Assembly (NCBI GenBank): GCA_964516055.1
Contig: CAZEYK010000019.1
Span: 1 to 17,036 of the forward strand
DNA length: 17,036 bases
Direction of reading: 5' to 3'
From: JABIEQ01 sp964516055
Lineage (GTDB): Bacteria; Patescibacteriota; Patescibacteriia; Magasanikbacterales; UBA922
The notes beneath the pieces were generated by a model that ran no database searches, was not told where the DNA came from, and saw only the letters and a list, made by a program, of their open reading frames with translations. Position numbers and translations under genes: made by a program. Of this stretch, positions 1 through 6,283 are shown piece by piece (positions within the stretch are counted from its first letter, which is position 1; each line of letters opens with the position of its first letter).

Positions 1-2
1 AT

Positions 3-377
3 ATATTAACTATTACAGTAGAGGACGACGTGGGAAACGTGCTTAGCGAAGACATTCCGTTTACGTTTGATAATTCGTTTGCTTCTGCCTCAATCTTTTG
101 GGAATCACATAATCAATTTATTACCAAACAAGATTTTCCAAGAACATTTACCCTTCACTACGATCAGCCTGAACGATTACACGCGATTACTATTACCGCT
201 GTTTCAGATTCAGGAGAAAATATTCCATTTGAATCCCCACAATTATCAACAGCTGTGAATACTTTCGACTTTGTATGGAGAGATCCTCCTAAAAAAGGAA
301 AATATCTACTCATTGTCACAGCAGAGGATGACACAGGCAATCAACAACAAAATAATATCGAGATAACTGTTCAATAA
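3..377 (+). CDS. Ig-like repeat surface protein, C-terminal end (partial)
   Basis: The reading frame is open from base 3, so the gene starts outside the window. GTG at base 30 is only an internal valine. The visible 124 residues end at TAA 375-377. The piece holds the end of one beta-sandwich unit (ILTITVEDDVGN) and then one complete unit that closes with the very similar LIVTAEDDTGNQQQN. This points to tandem Ig-like/PKD-like extracellular domains of the kind found in adhesins and other surface proteins. No membrane anchor or sorting signal follows the last domain. The DNA is clearly C-richer than G on this strand, unlike rightward genes to the right of dnaA. Domain class is inferred from strand pattern and the repeated closing motif; the exact family is unknown. 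Confidence 0.65.
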   Translation: MLTITVEDDVGNVLSEDIPFTFDNSFASASIFWESHNQFITKQDFPRTFTLHYDQPERLHAITITAVSDSGENIPFESPQLSTAVNTFDFVWRDPPKKGKYLLIVTAEDDTGNQQQNNIEITVQ

Positions 378-383
378 GTACAT

Positions 384-413
384 AAAAACGCTCTGTCTAG
401 AGCGTTTTTATTT
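384..413. terminator. Bidirectional rho-independent terminator
   Basis: A perfect 11-bp inverted repeat (AAAAACGCTCT, loop GTCT, AGAGCGTTTTT) lies between the end of the Ig-like gene and the end of dnaN. The A-run and T-run let it work for both converging transcripts. Confidence 0.85.
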
Positions 414-429
414 TGTGTGTAGACAATTA

Positions 430-1548
430 TTATTGCCTAATAGGCATAACGATGTAAATATAGCTATCATCGTTCTTAGAACGCAAGACAGACGGCGACT
501 CGTTGCTATTAATTTGAAATTCAATATCACCGTCCATGTGCTGAATTCCTTCTAGAATATATTTATAATTAAGAACGATATCATTATCCCCACCATGCAC
601 AGTTCCATCAACATGTGCGACATGTTCTCCCGCTTGGACACTTGATGATGAAAGCGTTACGACCTGTTGATCAGCATGAATACTAAAAGTTACGGCATTT
701 ATTCCGGTTGAAGCAAATAAACTTGCGGCTTTAATACTAGTAACAAAGCGATCTTTAGAAACGATAGCTGTTGTTTTTAATTCTTCGGGGATAATCTGTA
801 CATAGTCGGGATAACTTCCTTCAATTAATCGAGAGACAAGAGTTACGTCAGCAAAAATCATGGCTATTTGTGCTTGTCCAATTAACAATTTTACTTCGTG
901 AGTTGTGTCTTCTTTCGCAGAAGAGAGCAATCGGTGCATTTCTTGCACTGCTTTGGCAGGAACAATGCTATTTTTTTGTTCATTACCACTTGTCACCGAT
1001 AATTTTTTTTCTGCCAAGCGATATGAGTCGGTACTAGCAAGAACTAATCCTTTGTATCGTTCGGAAAAAAAACTAAAATTTATGCCAGATAGTTCTGGAC
1101 GAATTTCGTTTCTTGCTGCAGCGAACACCACTTTTGAGAGCGCCTGACGAAATGGGTCAACGAGTAATCCATATTCAAGTCCTCCTTCGACGGTTGGAAT
1201 TACCGGAAATTCTTCTGCTTCTATTCCTTTTATTTTGGTACTCGCCGTATCACTCGCTATTTGTAATTCAGCATCGATTTTCTCTAATGAAATTTGTTCA
1301 CTACTGATAAGTCCAATATAATCCGATAAAATTTTTGCAGGAACTGTAAATGAACCTTCTTCCTCTATTTTGGCACGTACTGTTGTACTAACTGCCATTT
1401 CTAAATTTGTTGTGGCAAATGTTACTTTTGACTGATTAACTTGAATTAAGATATTAGACAAAATAGGCAGATTCGTTTGTTTCCCAGCAATATTGCTTAC
1501 CAAAGAAATTGCTCGTATCAGATTTTCTTTTGTACATGTGAATTTCAT
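430..1548 (-). CDS. dnaN: DNA polymerase III beta subunit (sliding clamp)
   Basis: Encodes the ring-shaped clamp that tethers the replicative polymerase to DNA. The product is 372 residues, the usual length for three clamp domains. It opens with MKFTCTKENLIRAISLVSNI and ends with the conserved clamp tail VMPIRQ, which forms part of the partner-binding pocket. The internal GGLEYGLLV/FRQALSKVVFAA and LIEGSYPDY segments are typical of DnaN. The start is ATG 1546-1548; no Shine-Dalgarno is visible ahead of it. It lies downstream of dnaA on the same strand, separated by a 278-bp spacer that carries the putative origin. It converges on the Ig-like gene across a shared terminator. Confidence 0.97.
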   Translation of the reverse strand: MKFTCTKENLIRAISLVSNIAGKQTNLPILSNILIQVNQSKVTFATTNLEMAVSTTVRAKIEEEGSFTVPAKILSDYIGLISSEQISLEKIDAELQIASDTASTKIKGIEAEEFPVIPTVEGGLEYGLLVDPFRQALSKVVFAAARNEIRPELSGINFSFFSERYKGLVLASTDSYRLAEKKLSVTSGNEQKNSIVPAKAVQEMHRLLSSAKEDTTHEVKLLIGQAQIAMIFADVTLVSRLIEGSYPDYVQIIPEELKTTAIVSKDRFVTSIKAASLFASTGINAVTFSIHADQQVVTLSSSSVQAGEHVAHVDGTVHGGDNDIVLNYKYILEGIQHMDGDIEFQINSNESPSVLRSKNDDSYIYIVMPIRQ

Positions 1549-1838
1549 ATCAGTTTATTAAAGGTAAAAGTAATATAAATAGTAATAATAGTAATAGAGG
1601 GGTGGATAGTGGGGACGTTACGTAATCTTTCTCTATACCCAGCAAAATAATGGATAACTCCTCTTGTATAACACTTGCGTAAAGCCTGCTCAAAATGTGC
1701 GCCATATTTTTGGATAACCACTTTTTTGTTCATAACTTGTGCTCAACTTCTCCTACTATCTTCTGCTTGTACACACATTTGTTCTTGTGGGTAACCTGTG
1801 CGTCAGGTTAGGTATATCTTGTAGATCTACTGTGGACT
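1549..1838. other. oriC: Putative replication origin (oriC), dnaA-dnaN spacer
   Basis: No credible gene lies in this spacer. Read on the minus strand it has DnaA-box-like 9-mers in one orientation: TTACCCACA (1786-1794, 8/9 to TTATCCACA), TTATCCAAA (1709-1717, 8/9), TTATCCATT (1649-1657, 7/9) and CTATCCACC (1601-1609, 7/9). The last abuts a G-rich step (1598-1602) and then six uninterrupted trinucleotides TAG-TAA-TAA-TAG-TAA-TAG (1580-1597, + strand). The AT-rich stretch up to dnaN follows. Box, GC step and DnaA-trio in this order and polarity match the basal unwinding system described for Bacillus subtilis incC. Function is inferred from that match and from the neighbours. Confidence 0.75.
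1580..1609. promoter_or_regulatory. DnaA-trio unwinding element with adjacent DnaA box
   Basis: Six consecutive TAG/TAA triplets occupy 1580-1597 on the + strand, followed by AGGGG (1598-1602) and a 7/9 DnaA box on 1601-1609. The polarity is what DnaA needs to extend from the duplex box onto the single strand (3'-GAT/AAT-5' read away from the box). DNA melting would proceed towards dnaN. Confidence 0.7.
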
Positions 1839-3224
1839 TTTCGCCTGTTGCTTAATAAGTTCCACCTCTTCGCGAAGTTTTGCGTCGGTGTGGAGGAGTT
1901 TTTTGATTTTTGTATGTGCATGCATTGCTGTTGTATGATCTCTTCCTCCAAGTTCCTGTCCTATCGCAGGGTAAGACAACTTTATTTCTTCACGTAACAG
2001 GTGCATTGCAATTTGTCTTGGAAATGATAGTCGTTTTTCTCTGCTTTTTCCTAAAATATCATCTAAATCAATTCCATAAAACTTTGCCACAAGCGCAATT
2101 AACTCTTTAGGAGTTAATATTTTTTTTAATCCTCGTTCTTCAAAACTCGACAAGGTTGCTCTCACACTTTCTTTTGAGGGTTCAATATTTTTTAGTTGGT
2201 GGTAGGCTATAACTTTATTTAAGGCTCCCTCCAGTTCTCTTATATTACTTTGTACTGTCGTGGCAATCAAATCAATAATGTCTTCACCTATAGAAAAATT
2301 TTTTTCTTGGCATTTTGATTGCAAAATAGCAGTTCTTGTCTCTAGATCTGCAGAAGAAACATCGGCAATCATTCCCCATTCAAATCGACTGCGAAGTCGG
2401 TCTTCAAGAGCTGGAATAGCTTTTGGTGGTCGATCACTTGTAAGGACAACTTGTTTTCCTCTTTGATGAAGCTCATTAAAGGTGTGAAAAAATTCTTCTT
2501 GTGTTTGTTCTTTTCCCGCAATAAATTGAATATCATCAATAAGAAGAAGATCAGCATTGCGATAACGTTCCTTAAATTCTTTTGTGCGACCTTCTTTTAC
2601 CGCAGAAACAAACTCGTTCGTGAATTTTTCAGAACTTACATAGAGTACTTTTAGATTGGGATTTCCTTTGAGCATCTCATGGGCTATCGCTTGGAGTAAA
2701 TGAGTTTTTCCTAATCCTACTCCTCCATAAACAAATAATGGGTTGTAGGCTTCCCCAGGTCTACTGGCGACTGCCTGTGACGCTGCGTGTGCCAGTTCAT
2801 TATTTTTTCCTACTATAAAGTGTTGAAAGGTATATTTTGAGTTTAATCCGAATTTAGTTCCTATGTCGGTTGTTATTTGTTGTTGTCCGCTTGTTTGTCG
2901 TGGTGGATATTGGGTAAACATTTTTGTGGGTTCTGGTGCTTTTTGAAAACTGCATTCTTTTTCTTCTAGTGTTTTGATGTTTTTTACGGTATATTCAATT
3001 CGTTTTATCGGTTTTGATGTGATCCTTTCAATATTTTTCACCAGTTCTGAGTTATATTTTTTTTCTAACCAGCTTTTGGTAAAGGTGTTTGGAACACAGA
3101 CTGTTACATGACCATCAGTAATTTCACTGATTCCTGTGTTTCTAAACCAGGTCGTAAAGTTTGCTTTGGAGAGGGCGAGTTCAAACTCTGCTAGGACGGC
3201 TTGCCAGATTTCATGATTAGTCAT
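1827..3224 (-). CDS. dnaA: Chromosomal replication initiator DnaA
   Basis: AAA+ ATPase that binds DnaA boxes and melts the origin. From ATG 3222-3224 the product is 465 residues. Domain I starts MTNHEIWQAVLAEFELALSK. The AAA+ core has Walker A GGVGLGKT (about 167-174) and Walker B LLLIDD (about 226-231). Domain IV ends with the DNA-recognition signature GGRDHTTAMHAHTKI (about 426-440). A longer reading from TTG 3243-3245 adds seven residues, but the ATG gives the canonical N-terminus and is preferred. Neither start has a clear Shine-Dalgarno. A DnaA-box-like TTTTCCACA (3228-3236, minus strand) sits directly ahead of the ATG, and more boxes lie upstream, which suggests autoregulation. Stop is TAG. 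Confidence 0.97.
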   Translation of the reverse strand: MTNHEIWQAVLAEFELALSKANFTTWFRNTGISEITDGHVTVCVPNTFTKSWLEKKYNSELVKNIERITSKPIKRIEYTVKNIKTLEEKECSFQKAPEPTKMFTQYPPRQTSGQQQITTDIGTKFGLNSKYTFQHFIVGKNNELAHAASQAVASRPGEAYNPLFVYGGVGLGKTHLLQAIAHEMLKGNPNLKVLYVSSEKFTNEFVSAVKEGRTKEFKERYRNADLLLIDDIQFIAGKEQTQEEFFHTFNELHQRGKQVVLTSDRPPKAIPALEDRLRSRFEWGMIADVSSADLETRTAILQSKCQEKNFSIGEDIIDLIATTVQSNIRELEGALNKVIAYHQLKNIEPSKESVRATLSSFEERGLKKILTPKELIALVAKFYGIDLDDILGKSREKRLSFPRQIAMHLLREEIKLSYPAIGQELGGRDHTTAMHAHTKIKKLLHTDAKLREEVELIKQQAKSPQ

Positions 3225-3255
3225 ATGTGTGGAAAAAAGAGTCAAATACTCGTGT

Positions 3256-3285
3256 AATATACACTGGATGTGTATTGTTTGTCCA
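3256..3285 (-). promoter_or_regulatory. Candidate dnaA promoter
   Basis: On the minus strand TGGACA (3280-3285) and TATATT (3256-3261) are 18 bp apart, ending about 32 bases before the dnaA ATG. Fair match to sigma-70 elements; not unique in this AT-rich spacer. Confidence 0.4.
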
Positions 3286-3343
3286 TTTTACCACAGGTTT
3301 CTTTTTTAAAAAAAGGCTTAATTAAGTTAAAAAGTTGAAAACA

Positions 3344-3386
3344 TGTGGAAAAGCTGTGGATAGTGTGGATATCTTTATGTGGATTA
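3344..3386. promoter_or_regulatory. DnaA-box cluster in the dnaA/rpmH divergent spacer
   Basis: Four 9-mers in the same orientation are packed within 43 bp: TGTGGAAAA (3344-3352), TGTGGATAG (3355-3363), TGTGGATAT (3364-3372) and TGTGGATTA (3378-3386). Consensus in this orientation is TGTGGATAA; three differ from it by a single base (the second, third and fourth boxes: 8/9, 8/9 and 8/9) and the first also by one. Together with the box at 3228-3236 they flank the candidate dnaA promoter and lie just upstream of the rpmH promoter. Confidence 0.7.
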
Positions 3387-3405
3387 TTTTTTCTATTTTT
3401 TTCTG

Positions 3406-3434
3406 TTGACAATATTTGGATAGTACGGTATACT
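3406..3434 (+). promoter_or_regulatory. Consensus promoter of rpmH
   Basis: TTGACA (3406-3411), exactly 17 bp, TATACT (3429-3434). Expected start of transcription is near 3441, giving a leader of about 60 bases before the rpmH ATG. Confidence 0.85.
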
Positions 3435-3503
3435 TGCCCTGCAAAAAATTTCAGTGGACTTGTTGCACAAGTTTATCTATTCATTTTCTAGAATTATAGG
3501 TGT

Positions 3504-3767
3504 ATGCCAAAGCGGACGTTTCAACCTCGAAATCGTCGTCGAGCAAAAAAGCATGGATTTCGTTCCCGAATGACCACTACGCAAGGTCGCGCTGTCTTAA
3601 AAAGACGACGAGATCGCGGACGTGATCATTTGACGGTAAACGATCAGCTTTCTGGAAAGCAAAGACGAAAGACATTACGAGGTAAAGGACGAGTAAAGAT
3701 TACTCAAAAGTATCATTCTCGTCGAAAAGTAAAAAAAGCAGCAAAAATGGCTGCAAAAACTTCATAA
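3504..3767 (+). CDS. rpmH: Large ribosomal subunit protein bL34 with basic C-terminal extension
   Basis: Component of the 50S subunit. Residues 1-45 are an intact L34: MPKRTFQPRNRRRAKKHGFR, then RMTTTQGRAVLKRRRDRGR and HLTV. The family is normally 44-47 residues, but this frame continues to 87. The extra 42 residues are Lys/Arg-rich (QRRKTLRGKGR, HSRRKVKKAAKMAAK) and end at TAA 3765-3767, immediately before a terminator. The coding sequence of the tail keeps the same composition as the core, so it is not obviously a frameshift artefact. It has its own consensus promoter and its own terminator, so it is probably transcribed mostly alone. Only a weak AGG-type ribosome site precedes the ATG. Confidence 0.95.
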   Translation: MPKRTFQPRNRRRAKKHGFRSRMTTTQGRAVLKRRRDRGRDHLTVNDQLSGKQRRKTLRGKGRVKITQKYHSRRKVKKAAKMAAKTS

Positions 3768-3795
3768 AAAGACTCGGGAAACCGAGTTCTTTTTG
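3766..3795 (+). terminator. Rho-independent terminator after rpmH
   Basis: Stem GACTCGG / CCGAGTTC with a GAAA tetraloop (3778-3781) and one bulged T. It is flanked by a five-A run and a T5 tract. It begins within the rpmH stop codon. Confidence 0.8.
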
Positions 3796-3801
3796 ATATA
3801 C

Positions 3802-3807
3802 TATAAT
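3802..3807 (+). promoter_or_regulatory. Candidate -10 element for rnpA
   Basis: A perfect TATAAT lies between the rpmH terminator and rnpA, but no good -35 is seen at 16-18 bp. It overlaps the first possible rnpA ATG (3806), which favours the downstream ATG at 3836 as the true start. Confidence 0.4.
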
Positions 3808-3835
3808 GTATAGGGATATAGTATCGTTTTTATAT

Positions 3836-4210
3836 ATGATTCCACGAGCACATCGATTAAAACATAAAAAAGATTTTGATATTCTCTTTAAAGAAGGGAA
3901 GTTTGTTCGTGGAAAATTTGTTAGTTTGAAAGTCTGGCGAGTAGATACAAAAAAGTATCCACGATATGTGAATTATGTGGATACGTTAATTGGATTTGTT
4001 GTTGGGAAAAAAGTACACAAAAGTGCGGTGCAAAGAAATCTTATAAAGCGTCGTTTGCGGGCAAGTGTCCAACAGTTGTTGAAACAGCATCCATTGAAAC
4101 CTTCATATGTAGTTTCAATTGTGGCATTTCCTCCGGCGCATGGTGTTACGTATCAAGAGTTATATGAGGATGTTGATCGACTATTTTCGCGTGCGAAACT
4201 TTGGGTGTAA
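3836..4210 (+). CDS. rnpA: Ribonuclease P protein component
   Basis: Protein subunit that helps the RNase P RNA trim 5' leaders from tRNA precursors. From ATG 3836 the product is 124 residues, beginning MIPRAHRLKHKKDFDILFKE, which is the standard RnpA opening. The RNA-binding signature is present as SAVQRNLIKRRLR (RN..KR..R). A longer reading from ATG 3806 adds ten residues without family resemblance and would start inside the -10 element. The gene follows rpmH as in most bacteria, but with a terminator in between. Its 3' end overlaps the likely start of yidD by 20 bases, suggesting coupled translation. The matching rnpB RNA was not found in the window. Confidence 0.93.
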   Translation: MIPRAHRLKHKKDFDILFKEGKFVRGKFVSLKVWRVDTKKYPRYVNYVDTLIGFVVGKKVHKSAVQRNLIKRRLRASVQQLLKQHPLKPSYVVSIVAFPPAHGVTYQELYEDVDRLFSRAKLWV

Positions 4211-4457
4211 ACTGTTTTGTCTTCCTCGCTCCCTGGTGGTGGTTGTCGTTTTTTTGTATCAAAAATTTTTTTCTCCGGATCATAGTTTTTGGGGAAAGAA
4301 ATTTTTTCCGCATGGGTATTGTCCTTTTTATCCAAGTTGCAGTGAATATGGCAAAGTAGTTGTGCAAAAGCGAGGAGTTATCCACGGTATCCCCAGGATG
4401 TTGTGGAGAATTCTTCGTTGCCATCCGTGGACTAAAGGTGGTATGGACATGCCGTAA
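4191..4457 (+). CDS. yidD: Membrane protein insertion efficiency factor YidD
   Basis: Small membrane-associated protein that helps the YidC insertion pathway. The signature is clear: FLYQKFFSP, then CPFYPSCSEYGKVVVQKRG, then ILRCHPWTKGG, with three conserved cysteines. Start choice is uncertain. GTG 4191 gives 88 residues and overlaps rnpA by 20 bases; TTG 4119 would give 112 with extra residues that lie inside rnpA; GTG 4236 or 4239 would give a more typical 70-odd residues. None has a good Shine-Dalgarno. The usual next gene, yidC, is absent; a DUF167 gene follows after 17 bases. Confidence 0.88.
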   Translation: MRNFGCKLFCLPRSLVVVVVFLYQKFFSPDHSFWGKKFFPHGYCPFYPSCSEYGKVVVQKRGVIHGIPRMLWRILRCHPWTKGGMDMP

Positions 4458-4474
4458 ACAATATTTTTTTGTAT

Positions 4475-4711
4475 ATGATAGAAAAAAGAATATCTATTCG
4501 CGTTCTTCCTCGTTCTTCCAAAAATGAAGTTGTTGGAGAAATGGATAACGGTGTACTGAAAGTAAAGCTTACCGCCGCTCCTGTTGATGGAGATGCCAAC
4601 AAAGCTCTCATACTCGTATTATCAAAATATTTTCAGGTATCAAAATCATCGGTTACTCTTGTGAAAGGACATAAAAGTAAGGATAAGGTTGTGATGATTA
4701 GTATGCAATAA
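4475..4711 (+). CDS. DUF167 / YggU family protein
   Basis: Small conserved protein of unknown function (YggU/UPF0235 fold). The product is 78 residues from ATG 4475; a TTG at 4469 would add two. Recognisable features are the opening strand RISIRVLPRSSKNEVVGE, the core LKVKLTAAPVDGDANKAL (the family's hallmark APV.G.AN..L) and the ending SSVTLVKGHKSKDKVVMI, matching the usual V.G..SR.K.. motif. It sits directly behind yidD on the same strand, with no terminator between, so it is probably the last gene of the rnpA-yidD unit. A strong bidirectional terminator follows. Confidence 0.9.
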   Translation: MIEKRISIRVLPRSSKNEVVGEMDNGVLKVKLTAAPVDGDANKALILVLSKYFQVSKSSVTLVKGHKSKDKVVMISMQ

Positions 4712-4752
4712 TAACGATGCCTTAGGCATTTGTTTCGTTGTTGTTTGTATAG

Positions 4753-4783
4753 AAAAAAGCTCACAATAGTTGTGAGCTTTTTT
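4753..4783. terminator. Strong bidirectional terminator
   Basis: Perfect 14-bp inverted repeat AAAAAAGCTCACAA / TTGTGAGCTTTTTT with a 3-nt loop. It ends two bases short of the trigger-factor stop codon, serving DUF167 (rightward) and tig (leftward). A smaller ATGCC-TTA-GGCAT hairpin precedes it at 4717-4729. Confidence 0.92.
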
Positions 4784-4784
4784 G

Positions 4785-6068
4785 TTATTTTGTTATTACT
4801 TGTTCTTTGAGCCATTGTATCACTTTGCGATTTTGGATAGAATTGGCAATAGTATCTTTTATATCACTTCTTTCAAAGTCAGGTTTGTGTTCATGATTTT
4901 CGTACATGAGTTTGAGTTTTTCAATTTCTTTTTCGAGTTCTTCTTCTGTTGCGCTTAGCTCAGTGTGATCTTTTGCAATTTGTCTTGACACGATTGCCGC
5001 TTTTGCTCGTTTTGTTGCTTGTTCGGTAAATTCGGCAAACAATGTTTTTTCATCTTTTTTAATATCTTGCAAATATTGTTCAATGGTTATCCCATTTTTT
5101 TCTAAACTTTGTTTGAGCTCAACAAATATTTTTTCTTTTTCATGATTGACGATCACATCAGGGATTTCTTCGAAAGTACTTTTGTCGGTAAGTTGATCGA
5201 GAAGTTCAATCTCCTGCGTTTGTTCAAATTTTTGTTGCTCTTCGTGTTCACGATTTTGTTTTATGAGTTCTTTGAGTTCTTTGAATGTTTTTTGTCCAAG
5301 CAGTTGTGCAAACGCATCATTTAATTCGGGTAGTTCTCTGACAAAAACATCTTTGACTGTTACCTTAAATTCAACTTTTTTCCCGGCAAGAAGTTTTTGG
5401 TAATGATCTTTTGGGAATGTAAGAGAAAATTCTTTTGTATCACCTTTTTTTAATCCTACTAAGTGTTCATTGAATCCCGGAATATAATGTTTTTCTGAAA
5501 GATACACTTGATAATCTTTGGCGTCTCCTCCTTCAACAGGAACGTTGTCGATAGCCATGCTCATATCCACAACTACTTTGTCTTCGGTTTTTGCGGTTTT
5601 GTCTGTAATAATTTCTGTCGCCTTCATTCCGCGCAGTGCTTCGAGGGTTTCTTCAAGATCTTTTTCTGTAATAGGCTTTTGTTTGCTAGTGAGTTTTATT
5701 TTTTTTATGTCTGTTATCGTTACTTTTGGGAGAAGTGCTACCGTTGCTTTGAATATAAAATCATTTCCTGGAGCCATTTTTTCAACATCAATAGCAGGGG
5801 ATCCTACGGTATCAAGAGATTCTTTTTTGACTACTTCAACAAGCGCAGATGACACGAGTGGGTGAAGGGCTTCTTGTAAAATAGAGAGTTCTCCAAATTC
5901 TTTGGTTATTACTTCATATGGAGCGGTTCCTTTTCGAAATCCTTTGATTGGTTTTTTTTCAGATAATGCTTTTGCGGCTTTTTTTAAAAATTTTTCTTGA
6001 GTTTTTGGTGATACCGTTATCGTAATTTCTAGTTGTCCTCCGTCGATTTTTTTTGTGGTATGTTTCAT
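4785..6068 (-). CDS. tig: Trigger factor (ribosome-associated chaperone)
   Basis: Folding chaperone that binds at the ribosomal exit tunnel. It has 427 residues, close to the family norm of about 430. The N-terminal ribosome-binding domain (about 1-115) carries the signature KKPIKGFRKGTAPYEVI at about 38-54. An FKBP-like PPIase domain follows (about 160-242, with FNEHLVGLKKGDTKEF and VEFKVTVKDV). The helical C-terminal arms run to the end (ELPELNDAFAQ onwards). Start is ATG 6066-6068 with no Shine-Dalgarno. It is monocistronic: a consensus promoter and a 90-base leader lie upstream, and a shared terminator lies downstream. It is convergent with the rnpA-yidD-DUF167 unit. Confidence 0.96.
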   Translation of the reverse strand: MKHTTKKIDGGQLEITITVSPKTQEKFLKKAAKALSEKKPIKGFRKGTAPYEVITKEFGELSILQEALHPLVSSALVEVVKKESLDTVGSPAIDVEKMAPGNDFIFKATVALLPKVTITDIKKIKLTSKQKPITEKDLEETLEALRGMKATEIITDKTAKTEDKVVVDMSMAIDNVPVEGGDAKDYQVYLSEKHYIPGFNEHLVGLKKGDTKEFSLTFPKDHYQKLLAGKKVEFKVTVKDVFVRELPELNDAFAQLLGQKTFKELKELIKQNREHEEQQKFEQTQEIELLDQLTDKSTFEEIPDVIVNHEKEKIFVELKQSLEKNGITIEQYLQDIKKDEKTLFAEFTEQATKRAKAAIVSRQIAKDHTELSATEEELEKEIEKLKLMYENHEHKPDFERSDIKDTIANSIQNRKVIQWLKEQVITK

Positions 6069-6110
6069 AAGAGTGTATTAGATAATCCGCCTTCGCCATA
6101 GCAATGCCGG

Positions 6111-6135
6111 ACACATTACTGTATATGTAATGTGT
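6111..6135. promoter_or_regulatory. Dyad in the trigger-factor leader
   Basis: ACACATTAC (6111-6119) and GTAATGTGT (6127-6135) form a perfect 9-bp inverted repeat around a 7-nt loop, just downstream of the tig promoter. It could be an RNA hairpin at the 5' end of the mRNA or a repressor site; no T-run follows, so it is not a terminator. Confidence 0.5.
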
Positions 6136-6156
6136 ATTGATTATATTCTGAGCCAA

Positions 6157-6185
6157 AGGATAGCGAATTTTGATTTTTTTGTCAA
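6157..6185 (-). promoter_or_regulatory. Promoter of tig
   Basis: On the minus strand TTGACA (6180-6185), 17 bp, TATCCT (6157-6162). Transcription would start near 6150, about 80 bases before the ATG. Confidence 0.75.
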
Positions 6186-6262
6186 TTGCACCGGTGGGTT
6201 TTTTTCTCTCTGTTTAGCAAAAAACGTTGAAATACCCCCTTTCTTTTTTTCTTTTGGCATGC

Positions 6263-6268
6263 TAGGAT
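6263..6268 (+). promoter_or_regulatory. Candidate extended -10 for the M23 peptidase gene
   Basis: TGC-TAGGAT reads as an extended -10 (TGn plus hexamer), 15 bases ahead of the ATG. No convincing -35. It would give a very short leader of around 9 bases. Confidence 0.35.
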
Positions 6269-6283
6269 ATTAAGGTATTTTCT

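Noticed and set aside
1545..1733. 62-residue open frame on the minus strand between dnaA and dnaN
   Set aside because: It spans the DnaA-trio and box region, has no family resemblance or ribosome site, and its sequence is explained by the origin motifs.
3225..3245. Upstream TTG start for dnaA
   Set aside because: The seven added residues do not resemble DnaA N-termini; the ATG at 3224 gives the canonical opening.
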